Shown in pieces: positions 31,808 to 40,879 of a stretch of DNA of 48,756 nucleotides. Position numbers and translations under genes: made by a program. How positions within the stretch are numbered: the stretch's first letter is position 1; the number at the start of each line of letters is the position of its first letter. The notes under the pieces were generated by a model. It worked only from the letters and a program-made list of their open reading frames with translations, did no database searches and was not told the origin of the DNA. Source of the DNA: Candidatus Ghiorseimicrobium undicola (lineage in GTDB: Bacteria > Omnitrophota > Gorgyraeia > Ghiorseimicrobiales > Ghiorseimicrobiaceae); the NCBI GenBank assembly GCA_002796125.1, contig PCWA01000037.1, positions 1 through 48,756 of the forward strand, read 5' to 3'.

Positions 31808-32799
31808 TTTACAATCGCTTCCCATTTTTTAATTACGCTATCCGCTTTTTCCCGGTTTATCTGGTCACTAAAATATAACTTCGCCGCGTTACGGTATATC
31901 AAAAACTGCGGTGATGAGATGAAAATATTATGCATATTGCCAAAGTGAATACCCTTTGCCATAAGTTTAATCCAGCCCTTAAGGCGTGCTTTAAAATCCG
32001 GTATAGCAATAAACTTATCCAAGGTTTTATCAAAATTGTAGCTTAGGTCGTTTAATAATACGCTTGCTTCATACAGCCATATCTCCCTAAAATATTTTTT
32101 TAGCTCTAGCCATTTTTCTTTCGCTTCTTGATTATCTATTGGCCGTGTCTTGCCGCTAATCGCGTTATTTAAGGCATTCTCCGCCTTGGGCTTAAAATCA
32201 GGTATTTTATCCGCTAAATAACACATGTCGCAGAGGGTATTTTTGAGCGCCTCTGCCTTTTCCTTATATAAGCTTTTATATTGCTTATGAAAAGCAAGCA
32301 GGGAGTTGGCCAGCTGTATATAGCCTTTATCAATATCATATTGATATATTGTTTTACCGTCTTCTATTTTTTTCAGCAGAATAAGCTGCTCAACGATTCG
32401 GTTGTTTAGTAATATAAAGCCGTCAATGGGCGCGATATCTGAATATTCATAATCAGGGATATTTTTTAATATCTCTTTATCGCCGCGGACAACCTTGCCG
32501 AAATTCTTAAGCTCAAGCGTAAAAATACAGGGTTTTAGCTTTTTTAAATGCTTTCGCGTGCTAAAATTTAAGGTTAAATTATTATCTTTCGGCTTTATTT
32601 TGTTAAGTTTCCCGAGCTTCTCCGGCTTGGCAATGGCCAAAAATTCTATATCGCTTATTAGTTCTAATTCAGCGTTGTTTTGGCAGGTTAATCCCTCCCC
32701 CCTTGCAAAGCTTCCCACTAATATCAGAGCCTCAATATTAGCGCCTATGCGCTTTAGGATGTTTTCCGTTTCTTGCCTAATTAACTCTTCTATCGTCAT
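31804..32799 (-). CDS. Nucleotidyltransferase-fold protein
   Basis: 331 aa. The N-terminal nucleotidyltransferase motif 'LILVGSFARGEG' is followed by an acidic pair position in 'LISDIEFLAIA', as in the minimal/DNA-polymerase-beta superfamily. The C-terminal two thirds are helical ('EALKNTLCDMCYLADKIP', 'LNDLSYNFDKTLDKF') and resemble HEPN-like or nucleotide-binding helical domains, without an obvious catalytic motif. It might nucleotidylate a sugar or a protein in the glycan pathway, and such proteins recur in surface-glycan clusters. Bounded by heptanucleotide arrays on both sides. Function unknown. Confidence 0.78.
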   Translation of the reverse strand: MTIEELIRQETENILKRIGANIEALILVGSFARGEGLTCQNNAELELISDIEFLAIAKPEKLGKLNKIKPKDNNLTLNFSTRKHLKKLKPCIFTLELKNFGKVVRGDKEILKNIPDYEYSDIAPIDGFILLNNRIVEQLILLKKIEDGKTIYQYDIDKGYIQLANSLLAFHKQYKSLYKEKAEALKNTLCDMCYLADKIPDFKPKAENALNNAISGKTRPIDNQEAKEKWLELKKYFREIWLYEASVLLNDLSYNFDKTLDKFIAIPDFKARLKGWIKLMAKGIHFGNMHNIFISSPQFLIYRNAAKLYFSDQINREKADSVIKKWEAIVK

Positions 32800-32818
32800 A
32801 ATTTTTTCTTTTTACCCT

Positions 32819-32846
32819 GTACCCGGTACTCAGCACTCAGTACCAG
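32819..32846 (-). repeat. Heptanucleotide array F
   Basis: Units GTACCCG, GTACTCA, GCACTCA, GTACCAG on the plus strand, the stop-rich orientation for the minus-strand genes. The stop codon of the kinase gene (TGA, 32837-32839) lies inside the third unit. Confidence 0.88.
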
Positions 32847-33466
32847 CGTTTAATACGCCTAACTATTTTATCCAGCGTTTTATCGCCTAATTTCTTACTG
32901 CTGTTTACCGCTATATCCGCACATCTCTTCTGCGGCTCCACGTATTTAACCTGCATAGGCAAGACGTCTTTAAAATAGCGCCTGCAGGTGGATTCCAATG
33001 TTTCCCCGCGTTCGTTTATATCGCGGTTTATGCGCCTTGCCATGCAGGTATGATTCTCCGCGTCTACGTAGATTTTCAAATCAAAAAGCTTGCCGGTTTC
33101 TTTTTTAACATATGGCATCAGCCCTTCCACTATAATGAATACCTTGGGAGCTATTTTCTTTGTCTTTTTAAGGCGTCTGCTGCTAATAAAATCATAATAT
33201 GGCAGCGATATAGTTTTATTATTTTTTAGCGCTTTTAAATGCTTTTTAAATAGCGCGAAATCAAAAGCTCTTATATTATCAAAGTTTATCTTCTTACGTT
33301 TAGCTATGCTTAGTCTACCCCAGTCCTTATAATAATTATCCTGTGAAATTATAGAGCATTTATCGCTGCCTAATTTTTTTAATAGTTCTTTAGCCAGTAA
33401 GCTCTTTCCGCAGGCGCTGGGGCCGGCTATGGCGATTAACTTTGTATGCCTGCTGTTTTTTGCCAT
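32837..33466 (-). CDS. Uridine kinase/phosphoribulokinase-family P-loop kinase
   Basis: 209 aa. P-loop 'IAGPSACGKSLLAKELL', 'ISQDNYYKDWG', 'INFDNIRAFDFALFKKHL', 'VFIIVEGLMPY', and the arginine-rich lid 'CMARRINRDINERGETLESTCRRYFKDVLPMQVKYVEP' typical of uridine kinases. It would phosphorylate a nucleoside or other small hydroxyl compound. In this operon a sugar or nucleoside acceptor is possible. The stop codon is provided by heptanucleotide array F, so the C-terminus may have been set by the repeat. It overlaps the upstream glycosyltransferase end by 31 bp. Confidence 0.88.
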   Translation of the reverse strand: MAKNSRHTKLIAIAGPSACGKSLLAKELLKKLGSDKCSIISQDNYYKDWGRLSIAKRKKINFDNIRAFDFALFKKHLKALKNNKTISLPYYDFISSRRLKKTKKIAPKVFIIVEGLMPYVKKETGKLFDLKIYVDAENHTCMARRINRDINERGETLESTCRRYFKDVLPMQVKYVEPQKRCADIAVNSSKKLGDKTLDKIVRRIKRWY

Positions 33467-35781
33467 AATTCGATTACTTTGCCTATATTTTTATTGTTAG
33501 CAAAATATTCCTCTATTTTCTTAGAGGCAGCTATTCCCATTTCTTTTGCTCTCTCGCGGTTATTTAAGAGATGGATAATTCTATCTGCCATTCTCTCGTG
33601 GTCTCTTTGTTCAACTATGAAGCCATTTTCCCCGTCACTGATTAAGTCTCTTGCGCCGGCAAACTTTGTGGCCACCACAGGTTTAGCCGCTGCCATTGCC
33701 TCAGCCATGGCTATGCAGGTTCCTTCAAATATGGATGATACTACGTATAAGTCGCAAGCCGCCAGATATTGCGGTATTTTTTCATGAGGGATATTTCCGG
33801 TAAATATTGTATTGCCATCTATCGCTAATTCCGACGCGGCTCTTTTTAAAAATTGTTCCTGAGTGCCTGAGCCACCTATTACTAAAAGCGTGGATGGGCG
33901 GCTGGTTAGCACTATTTTAAAAGCTTTAAGCAGTGTGGGTATGTCTTTTTGCGCTACAAGGCGTCCGGCAAACAGGACTAATTTATCGTATTTGCCGTTT
34001 AGGTAATGCTTTCGTATGTCTATGCCGTTTACTTCTCTAAATTTAGAGAGGTCCGCGTTTACCGGTATAACCGATATCTTATCCGGATTAATCCTTATTT
34101 TTTTTACGAGCTTATCTTTTTCATGTTGCGTGCCGACCCTTATGGTATCGGCCCTTTTTAGGATGAATTTTGCTAAAACGTTAAAAATCTTATTTATTTT
34201 TCTTAAATTTATCCAGTATTGATTGTCGCAAAAGTCAATATGTACCTGTATGTTTAAAGGAATTTTAAAGCGTTTTTTTAACAAATACCCTATGACCCCT
34301 GTCGTAAAAGGGTCTTCTGTAGTTATGGCATCAATTTTATTGTCCCCGCATATTCGGGACGCGATTTTAAGCGCATCCAAAATAAATGAACCCTTATTTT
34401 TGGAATTGCTTGGGTAAATATATAGGTTATCCGCCCATTTTTCTTTTTTGAATCCTAGCTCTTTAGGAGAATAGACTACCTGATGGAATGAAGTAAGAGA
34501 TTTCGCGTAATTAGATTGCCTTGTTCTTACATCGCCTCTTACCTTATCATCTTTGAGCATTAAGTAATCCAGGCCTATGCCTAAAATATTGGCCGTTTTA
34601 TGATGAGTTATCGACCTGCCTTTTACTTGGTTTAATATTTGTTTTATTTCGTCAACTTTGGTTTCCCAGCTGTAACGTGTTTCTACCATATCTCTTGCAT
34701 TTTTTGCTATTGTTAGCCGTTTTTCTTGGTTTGATAATAATTCTATAACTTTATTGGCAAATTCATCAGGCGCGTCAGCAATCATAATATTATTGCCGTC
34801 ATTTATATTAATGCCCGGGGTGCTTATTTTTGTAGCTACAATGGGTATCCCTATTGCCATTGCTTCCAAAATCTTATTTTTTATCCCGGTACCAAGCCGT
34901 AAGGGGCAGACATAAACCGCGCTTTTATGAATAAAAGTTCTTAAGTCATCAACCGCGCCCGTTACTATTACCTGTTTATCATTGGCGAGGTTGCGTATTT
35001 CGTCTGCAGGGTTTGCCCCCGCAAGATATAATTTTACATCAGTTATTTTCTTGCGTATGAGTGGAAATATTTTAGTATAGAAGTAAAGCGCTGCATCAGC
35101 ATTCGGCAGATAGGACATATTTCCGGTAAAAATGATATTATTTTCGGTGGAATCAGGAGGATTATATTTATAATATTCCGTGTCAACGCCGTTCGTTACT
35201 ATTGAGATTTTTAAGTTTGGCAGAAGTTTTTTTAGGTTATCAGCGTCATTCGGGCCCACAACAATGCAATGATCAAATTTTGAATATATCAATTTTTCAT
35301 AGATGGCTGATTTTATCCATCTTATTAAGTGCGGTAGTTTTTGTATGCCAGGCTTTGCCTGCTGGAAGAACTGATAATTGCGGGCTGACGATGAATCATG
35401 CGGCGCGATTATTTTTGGCAAATTTTTTATTTTATAAACATATTGCCCGATATTGGCGCCTTCGGCAAAAATTATATCTATGTTGTAATTATCTATGGCA
35501 CGAGTTATCTTATCCCGCATTTCATTGTCCCATGAGTAGGCGCGGAAGAAAGTAAGAATTTTCTTTATAAAAGAAGGTTTTTTATATAGCACAGTTTCAA
35601 TAGATTCGCAAAAATTTTTTATGCTTTTTTTATTTTCCAAATCAGCATTTGTTCTATAGAAAGCAAGCAAGTGTATTGTATTGTCCGCGGACAGGCGTTT
35701 TAATATGTTATAGGCTACCAGCCTAAAGCCGTCACCGCAGGGAAAATATGGCAGTATTTCTGTTATATACAAAATATTCAT
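33436..35781 (-). CDS. Double GT4 glycosyltransferase (two GT-B enzymes in one chain)
   Basis: 781 aa, about twice a normal GT4 enzyme. Half 1 (about 1-385) has 'ITEILPYFPCGDGFRLVAYNILKRL', 'IIFTGNMSYLPNADAAL' and 'VCPLRLGTGIKNKILEAMAIGIPIVAT', like the exosortase-associated sugar transferases. Half 2 (about 400-781) has 'ILGIGLDYLMLKDDKVRGDVRTRQ', 'LVLFAGRLVAQKDIPTLLKAF', 'VVSSIFEGTCIAMAEAMAAAKPVVAT' and 'EEYFANNKN'. Each half keeps its own donor-binding Glu region, so two successive sugars could be added by one polypeptide (inference). No repeat-encoded linker is seen here, unlike in the phosphodiesterase fusion. Confidence 0.9.
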   Translation of the reverse strand: MNILYITEILPYFPCGDGFRLVAYNILKRLSADNTIHLLAFYRTNADLENKKSIKNFCESIETVLYKKPSFIKKILTFFRAYSWDNEMRDKITRAIDNYNIDIIFAEGANIGQYVYKIKNLPKIIAPHDSSSARNYQFFQQAKPGIQKLPHLIRWIKSAIYEKLIYSKFDHCIVVGPNDADNLKKLLPNLKISIVTNGVDTEYYKYNPPDSTENNIIFTGNMSYLPNADAALYFYTKIFPLIRKKITDVKLYLAGANPADEIRNLANDKQVIVTGAVDDLRTFIHKSAVYVCPLRLGTGIKNKILEAMAIGIPIVATKISTPGININDGNNIMIADAPDEFANKVIELLSNQEKRLTIAKNARDMVETRYSWETKVDEIKQILNQVKGRSITHHKTANILGIGLDYLMLKDDKVRGDVRTRQSNYAKSLTSFHQVVYSPKELGFKKEKWADNLYIYPSNSKNKGSFILDALKIASRICGDNKIDAITTEDPFTTGVIGYLLKKRFKIPLNIQVHIDFCDNQYWINLRKINKIFNVLAKFILKRADTIRVGTQHEKDKLVKKIRINPDKISVIPVNADLSKFREVNGIDIRKHYLNGKYDKLVLFAGRLVAQKDIPTLLKAFKIVLTSRPSTLLVIGGSGTQEQFLKRAASELAIDGNTIFTGNIPHEKIPQYLAACDLYVVSSIFEGTCIAMAEAMAAAKPVVATKFAGARDLISDGENGFIVEQRDHERMADRIIHLLNNRERAKEMGIAASKKIEEYFANNKNIGKVIELWQKTAGIQS

Positions 35782-35789
35782 AAATACCT

Positions 35790-36680
35790 TTATCTAATTA
35801 TTTTGAATTTTATGCCGGCAGCAAAACCGGTAATTTTTCCAAAAATTGAAGCAATGATGCATGTGAATAATCTAAGGCCCGGTTTTTTAAAAAAAGAAAT
35901 TATGCCTGTATTATTGGTAAAAATGTATGACATGGTTCGAGTTAGGTCGAAGTTTTTAATCATGAAATACGTTGAATTACGCGCAATATAAAAGTTTCTT
36001 TTAAAGTCATATGTTTTACGCATTACAATTTCCCGCGGCGCGGTAGTGTGGATAACCGCCATTTTTGGGTTAAATAGTATTTTATAGCCAAGCTTTTTAA
36101 TTTTTATACAGAGGTCGGTTTCTTCAAGAACGTTTGAGCCGGTATAATTTATATCAAATCCTCCCGCTTTTACAAGCGCGGATTTTTTAAAAGACATATT
36201 ACAACCCCTCAAGTGGTCCACCTCTATTATTCTCCCGGGATCTTTAAAGAAATTACCTATGCGTGTCCCGTTATAGGTTAAGCGGCCTATAGCTTCGGAA
36301 CTATAGCCTTCAGAGTTTTCCACATTTTTATCAATAATAAGGCCTCCTGCGGCTCCTATGTTATCTGATGTATAGCTTTCCGCGCAGGCTTTGAGCCAAC
36401 CGTCCTGGACCAAGCTATCGTCATCTATAAAAGCAACTATTTCCCCTTTGGCATGCTTAATGCCTATATTCTTTGACTCCGGCCTTTTATTCAACCCGTT
36501 AGGCAGGAAGAAATACCGTATTTGAGGATATTTTTGCGATATAACGGTTTTTGTCACCTCATCAGTTGAAGAATCAACCACGACTATTTCAAAATTGTCA
36601 TATTCTTGCTTTAATAAATGCTGTATGCAGTCATTTAGCCATGATGCACGGTTTCTTGTGGGAATAACTATTGATATCAT
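35790..36680 (-). CDS. Family 2 glycosyltransferase
   Basis: 296 aa GT-A enzyme. 'SIVIPTRNRASWLNDCIQHLLKQ' at the nucleotide-binding N-terminus, 'IVAFIDDDSLVQDGWL' with the acidic metal motif, 'GGFDINYTGSNVLEETDLCIKIKKLG' near the acceptor site. A C-terminal hydrophobic stretch ('IIASIFGKITGFAAGIKF') may attach it to the membrane. It resembles rhamnosyl/galactosyl transferases of surface glycans; donor unknown. Confidence 0.9.
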   Translation of the reverse strand: MISIVIPTRNRASWLNDCIQHLLKQEYDNFEIVVVDSSTDEVTKTVISQKYPQIRYFFLPNGLNKRPESKNIGIKHAKGEIVAFIDDDSLVQDGWLKACAESYTSDNIGAAGGLIIDKNVENSEGYSSEAIGRLTYNGTRIGNFFKDPGRIIEVDHLRGCNMSFKKSALVKAGGFDINYTGSNVLEETDLCIKIKKLGYKILFNPKMAVIHTTAPREIVMRKTYDFKRNFYIARNSTYFMIKNFDLTRTMSYIFTNNTGIISFFKKPGLRLFTCIIASIFGKITGFAAGIKFKIIR

Positions 36681-36703
36681 CTTTAGTATGATTTATATAT
36701 TCT

Positions 36704-37624
36704 TCAGTTGTATTGGCGGTATTTTTTGTAAAATAGTTTTGTGAATGAGTTGATTAGCCGGTTTATATTTAATTCATAAGTTTGGCTTTTTAGCAAAATC
36801 TTCATGGCAAAATATTTCTCACCTTTTAACTTAAAAAGATCTTTTCCTATTGTCCAAAATTTTTCAGCATAAATGGGTTTTAATGATGGATTGCTATGTA
36901 ATGCGCATCGTTCATGTTTTTTTAACACACGGTAATAATCATACAGGCGCTTTTTTTCCGCTTCGGGCGAATGCCATAAACTATTTTCATGTATGCAATA
37001 TACCCATAATGCGGTATCTTCATTGAGCATGCCGATTTTTAGTTTAGCTTTAGATAAGCGTATCCAGATATCCAAATCTTCACAGATGGATAAACTTTCG
37101 TCAAAATAACCAATTTTCTGAAAGCACGATTTTTTTATCAGCATTTTTATGCAGCCGACAAATTGCTTAAATAATTTCACATAAAGGTCATTAATATTTC
37201 CCGGGAATTCTTCGCGAACAGCTAAATTTAACTTCCATTCTCCATGATCCCATATTTTCCGATAATAGGCTTTAGGAATTACCAAGTCATAATTTTCTGC
37301 AATCAGATATGTCATGCACTTATTCAGGAAATCCGGTAAAAAATAGTCATCGGAGTCTATAAAGGCGATATATTCGCCCTGCGCTTCTTTTATCCCCTTA
37401 TTTCTCGCGGCGCTCGGCCCTTTATTTTCCTGATAAAAATATTTGATTATACCTGGGTATTGACGCCGGTATTCTTCTACGATTTCGGATGTATTATCGC
37501 CAGATCCGTCATTTACCACGATTAATTCTATATTTTTATAGGTTTGGTTTAAAACGCTGTCAATAGACTGTCTAATGAATTTAGCCCTGTTATATGTCGG
37601 GATAATTATGCTTACTTTTGGCAT
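36704..37624 (-). CDS. Family 2 glycosyltransferase (paralogue of the next gene)
   Basis: 306 aa. 'VSIIIPTYNRAKFIRQSIDSVLNQTY', 'LIVVNDGSGDNTSEIV', 'EGYIAF'-type region 'GEYIAFIDSDDYFLPDFL', 'SICEDLDIWIRLSKA'. The first 120 residues closely parallel the upstream neighbour (37612-38565), so the pair probably arose by tandem duplication. It overlaps that gene by 13 bp. Cytoplasmic enzyme; sugar unknown. Confidence 0.92.
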   Translation of the reverse strand: MPKVSIIIPTYNRAKFIRQSIDSVLNQTYKNIELIVVNDGSGDNTSEIVEEYRRQYPGIIKYFYQENKGPSAARNKGIKEAQGEYIAFIDSDDYFLPDFLNKCMTYLIAENYDLVIPKAYYRKIWDHGEWKLNLAVREEFPGNINDLYVKLFKQFVGCIKMLIKKSCFQKIGYFDESLSICEDLDIWIRLSKAKLKIGMLNEDTALWVYCIHENSLWHSPEAEKKRLYDYYRVLKKHERCALHSNPSLKPIYAEKFWTIGKDLFKLKGEKYFAMKILLKSQTYELNINRLINSFTKLFYKKYRQYN

Positions 37625-38565
37625 ATTATTTCATGCCTTCTTTTACTTAAGCGTAAAAAATCCGCAAGCCTTAACGGGCATGCAGAGATGATTAAATATA
37701 TGAAGGCCTTAAAACCATTTATTGAAAAAATACTTTTTGTAAACCAATGACGAGCTTTTTTATATTCGCGCCTGTAGAAATAATATCCCCCAAAATGGTA
37801 TATCCAATCCGCACGCTGTTTTCGAAAGATGTTCTTTTCTTCCCTGGTAAAAACGCCGCTTTTTATAAAATCACCTAAGAATTTGATATGTTCTTCATGA
37901 TAAAGCTCCCTATTGTGCGAGACGCTTAAGCCGCGCAGTCGCCTGATGACAAGCGGCTCATTGATTATGTTGATCTTAAATCGTTTGGCGATCCTAAGCC
38001 ACATATCATAATCTTCGCCTATCCTATAGTCTTCATTAAATAATCCCACCGTAGAAAAAACATTTTTTTTGACGATGACTGTAGGGGTAAAAATAAAATT
38101 TGCTTTAGCAAGCTCCAGAGATAAATTTTCGCCCTGGATATTATCGCATAGCCCTTTTTCATTCAGGTATGATTTATTCACGATTTTATTTTCATTACGC
38201 TGCTGCATATCTGAAAATACAAGCTTTATTTCTATATCTTGCTCCAGTAAGTTTATTTGTTTCTTCATTTTTTCCGGCAGCCACAAATCATCCGAGTCCT
38301 GAAAAGCGATATATTCACCGCTTGATTTTTTTATTCCAAGATTCCTGGCTGATCCCGGCCCCCTATGTTCCTGGTAAAGATAATGAATTTTTCCGGGAAA
38401 TTTATCAATATATTCTTCTATGATTGTTTTCGTGTTATCCGTAGAGCCGTCATCAACCACAATAATTTCAAAATCCTGATAGGTCTGATTTAATACGCTA
38501 TCGATGGCTTCCGGCAGGTATCTGGCGCAGTTATGTGTTGGAATTATTACGCTTACTTTTAGCAT
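37612..38565 (-). CDS. Family 2 glycosyltransferase
   Basis: 317 aa. 'VSVIIPTHNCARYLPEAIDSVLNQTY', 'IIVVDDGSTDNTKTI', 'GEYIAFQDSDDLWLPEKM' with the acidic motif, 'RIGEDYDMWLRIAKR'. The C-terminus continues with helical segments including 'WIYHFGGYYFYRREYKKA'. Tandem paralogue of 36704-37624. Overlaps the pyruvyltransferase gene end by 7 bp. Confidence 0.92.
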   Translation of the reverse strand: MLKVSVIIPTHNCARYLPEAIDSVLNQTYQDFEIIVVDDGSTDNTKTIIEEYIDKFPGKIHYLYQEHRGPGSARNLGIKKSSGEYIAFQDSDDLWLPEKMKKQINLLEQDIEIKLVFSDMQQRNENKIVNKSYLNEKGLCDNIQGENLSLELAKANFIFTPTVIVKKNVFSTVGLFNEDYRIGEDYDMWLRIAKRFKINIINEPLVIRRLRGLSVSHNRELYHEEHIKFLGDFIKSGVFTREEKNIFRKQRADWIYHFGGYYFYRREYKKARHWFTKSIFSINGFKAFIYLIISACPLRLADFLRLSKRRHEIICQK

Positions 38566-39632
38566 ATTTTTTTCCTAATGATCTGTGCAGCGCTTTCAAG
38601 AGCATTTTTATATTCGTTAACTTTTTTAAATATAGATTTTTGATAATGGCTTGAATTTATATATAGTTCATCAACCATATTTAATAATTTATTGCTGGAT
38701 AACGCATCCGTGCGCATATTAAAATTTTCAAGTTCCATGGAGCACATAAAATCATGGCATTTTGGGCGGTACTCCAGCATAATAGATGGAGTATATGCGC
38801 ATAATGCCAAAACAACAGAATGTAATTTCTGGCCAATAAATACATCAAAAGTGTTTAATAAATCCAGAGTTTTGCTTAGAGATTTATAATCATAAAATAT
38901 TTTAACTTTACCATTTAATTGTTTGGCAGCTTTTTCGATAAAGCCGATATCATTATCCCAGACGGGCACAAAAGTTATTTCCCAGCCGTTTCTGGCTATA
39001 AGTCCGGAAATTTTTATTATGAATTGCAATATGTCTTCTTCTCTGCCCCATACTTTTCCTGCTGAAGCCCCGAAATTAATGCCGATTTTTTTTCTTTGCT
39101 TTTTTCGCTTAATCTCTTTCTGGGCAAAAAGAAGCGCCGTATCGCCGGTTATTGATGCATTATGGAAGCCATTTTCTTTCAGTATTTTCATTGAAACCGG
39201 GCCTCTAATGCCTACAAATGCACATTTTTTAAGATTAGGGATAAACTCATCTAAGCAATTATTCCGCTCATCATGCCTATCCCAGAATGCCGGATTTCTT
39301 ACCCCGGCCCCCAAAATAAAAACCTTGTAGCCATTATCCAAAGCCAGCTTTATTTTTTCTAGGTAGCCTGGTTCATTAATAACCGTCCCTCCTCCGAAGA
39401 TCACGCTGTCATAGAGTTTACCAAAATATTTTTCAAGTTTTTCGATTTTGGCAGTATATTTAAAATTAACAAGTTTGAAATCCGGGAATAAATTTTTAGA
39501 TGCTTCCAAAATAGCTTCATCTCCAAGGTTATTATGTCCGTTCCAGCCGACGTATCCTAACCGTTTTTGGAAAGGAAGGCAATACTGCCAGTTTCTTTTC
39601 AGGGAGCCTATTTTTGATATAAGCGTATGCAT
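38559..39632 (-). CDS. Polysaccharide pyruvyl transferase family protein
   Basis: 357 aa. Family hallmarks: 'YVGWNGHNNLGDEAILEA' at the start, 'SVIFGGGTVINEPGYLEKI', 'VFILGAGVRN', 'FVGIRGPVSMKILKENG', 'ITGDTALLFA', and 'FDVFIGQKLHSVVLALCAYTPSIMLEYRPK' near the C-terminus. Members of this GT-B-like superfamily add ketal pyruvate from phosphoenolpyruvate to sugars such as mannose or galactose, giving the glycan negative charge. Acceptor specificity cannot be read. Confidence 0.9.
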   Translation of the reverse strand: MHTLISKIGSLKRNWQYCLPFQKRLGYVGWNGHNNLGDEAILEASKNLFPDFKLVNFKYTAKIEKLEKYFGKLYDSVIFGGGTVINEPGYLEKIKLALDNGYKVFILGAGVRNPAFWDRHDERNNCLDEFIPNLKKCAFVGIRGPVSMKILKENGFHNASITGDTALLFAQKEIKRKKQRKKIGINFGASAGKVWGREEDILQFIIKISGLIARNGWEITFVPVWDNDIGFIEKAAKQLNGKVKIFYDYKSLSKTLDLLNTFDVFIGQKLHSVVLALCAYTPSIMLEYRPKCHDFMCSMELENFNMRTDALSSNKLLNMVDELYINSSHYQKSIFKKVNEYKNALESAAQIIRKKIC

Positions 39633-39655
39633 ATTGCTTGGATTCGATTTTTAGC

Positions 39656-40867
39656 TTAAGGCGATTTTAAGAAAAGCGAATATAGCTTTGCAAGATTATT
39701 TCCGAGATATTGCTGGTCAAGCCTGCGCAGGGTTCCTTTAAATCCGGCATCTTTACGTATTGCCATAGCGAGTTCGTGTTGGCCTTCGTTTTCCAGTAAT
39801 TCAGCAAGAGATAAATAATTCACGTTAAAGTCAATTTGGCTTTGATGCCGGAATGCCATTTTTAATTCTTCAACTGTTATATTGCGCCTTGGAAACGCTG
39901 TGGCGTATCTTAATTTACCTATAGCAAGCAACATCACCATTGTTTTAATGCATTTGATGCATTTTCCACAGTTTAATAATTCATCGTGGTTTTGTGTGCA
40001 AACTCTTAGTTTTTGTAGAGCTATGTCCCAATCCGCGAGCATTTTGATTTTTTCAATCCTAGAAGCCAGCTTATCGTGCACGATTCTTAATCCCTCGGAA
40101 CTATAATTTTTATCTAATCTTGGATGAGATCCCCATGGTTGCAAATTCATAATTGAATCTGTTGAAGCTATATTCATAATGCCGATTCGCGAGGAAAAAC
40201 AATGCGCGACGGAAGAAAGCGCGGCACCATGAAACCATTTTGTCCAAAATTTAGTATAGCTATATAAATGTCTTATATTTGTGGCAATAGGTATAAGATT
40301 AATACATGCATCATTTGCAATGTCAGAAGCATTTTTAACCGCGCGTTCAAAAACATGTGTTTTATTTTCCGCGCTTGGATCATGAAAAATATCAAATCCG
40401 TAAATAATCAAGCAATCGCTAATTGAATACGGATGATTAAGCGCAAAATTGAGGCGGTTACTGCGCAAGGAAAAAAGCGAATCTATGCCGCCTGAAAAAA
40501 ATAATCCGACTTTTTTATTCTGTTTTGTTTTGGAATTATCATTTTTTGCAATTCTTGCTTCAATCTTGACGGGTTTATATTTCCATCCGTACCATCTCCG
40601 CAATAATTGCATATTACGCAATAAACCATTATATAAAGCCTGAGAAATGGCACCTTCGATTTTTATTCTTTTTTCCTTTAAGTACATCGCGGGCAATATG
40701 CATCCGGTCAGGAAAGCATTGGGGTTTGCAGATAAATCGTTTTTAAACTTATTAGTTGTTTCGAAATAGATATCACGGTTTGGCTGATTATTATCTTCCC
40801 AAATAACCGAGGCAGCCACTCTGCTTAATTCACTATTTTCTTCTTTTTTAAAATTTTTAATCTGCAT
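39656..40867 (-). CDS. PP-loop (QueC/ExsB-like) adenylating protein of unknown substrate
   Basis: 403 aa. ATP-pyrophosphatase motif 'LFFSGGIDSLFSL' at about residues 129-141 and a C-terminal four-cysteine motif 'RVCTQNHDELLNCGKCIKCI' (C-x9-C-x2-C-x2-C), as in zinc-binding QueC-like enzymes. Such enzymes activate a carboxylate or carbonyl as an adenylate and transfer nitrogen. An N-terminal 120-residue extension ('FETTNKFKNDLSANPNAFLTG') and C-terminal helices ('LSLAELLENEGQHELAMAIR') are not typical of QueC, so it is not queuosine synthesis. Neighbours are a GNAT and an Asn-synthetase-like protein, forming a possible amide-decoration module. Confidence 0.78.
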   Translation of the reverse strand: MQIKNFKKEENSELSRVAASVIWEDNNQPNRDIYFETTNKFKNDLSANPNAFLTGCILPAMYLKEKRIKIEGAISQALYNGLLRNMQLLRRWYGWKYKPVKIEARIAKNDNSKTKQNKKVGLFFSGGIDSLFSLRSNRLNFALNHPYSISDCLIIYGFDIFHDPSAENKTHVFERAVKNASDIANDACINLIPIATNIRHLYSYTKFWTKWFHGAALSSVAHCFSSRIGIMNIASTDSIMNLQPWGSHPRLDKNYSSEGLRIVHDKLASRIEKIKMLADWDIALQKLRVCTQNHDELLNCGKCIKCIKTMVMLLAIGKLRYATAFPRRNITVEELKMAFRHQSQIDFNVNYLSLAELLENEGQHELAMAIRKDAGFKGTLRRLDQQYLGNNLAKLYSLFLKSP

Positions 40868-40879
40868 TTTTTAGCGGCA

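Noticed and set aside
39656-40867. Queuosine (queC) gene
   Set aside because: The PP-loop and cysteine motif fit, but length, extensions and the glycan context do not, and no other queuosine gene is nearby.
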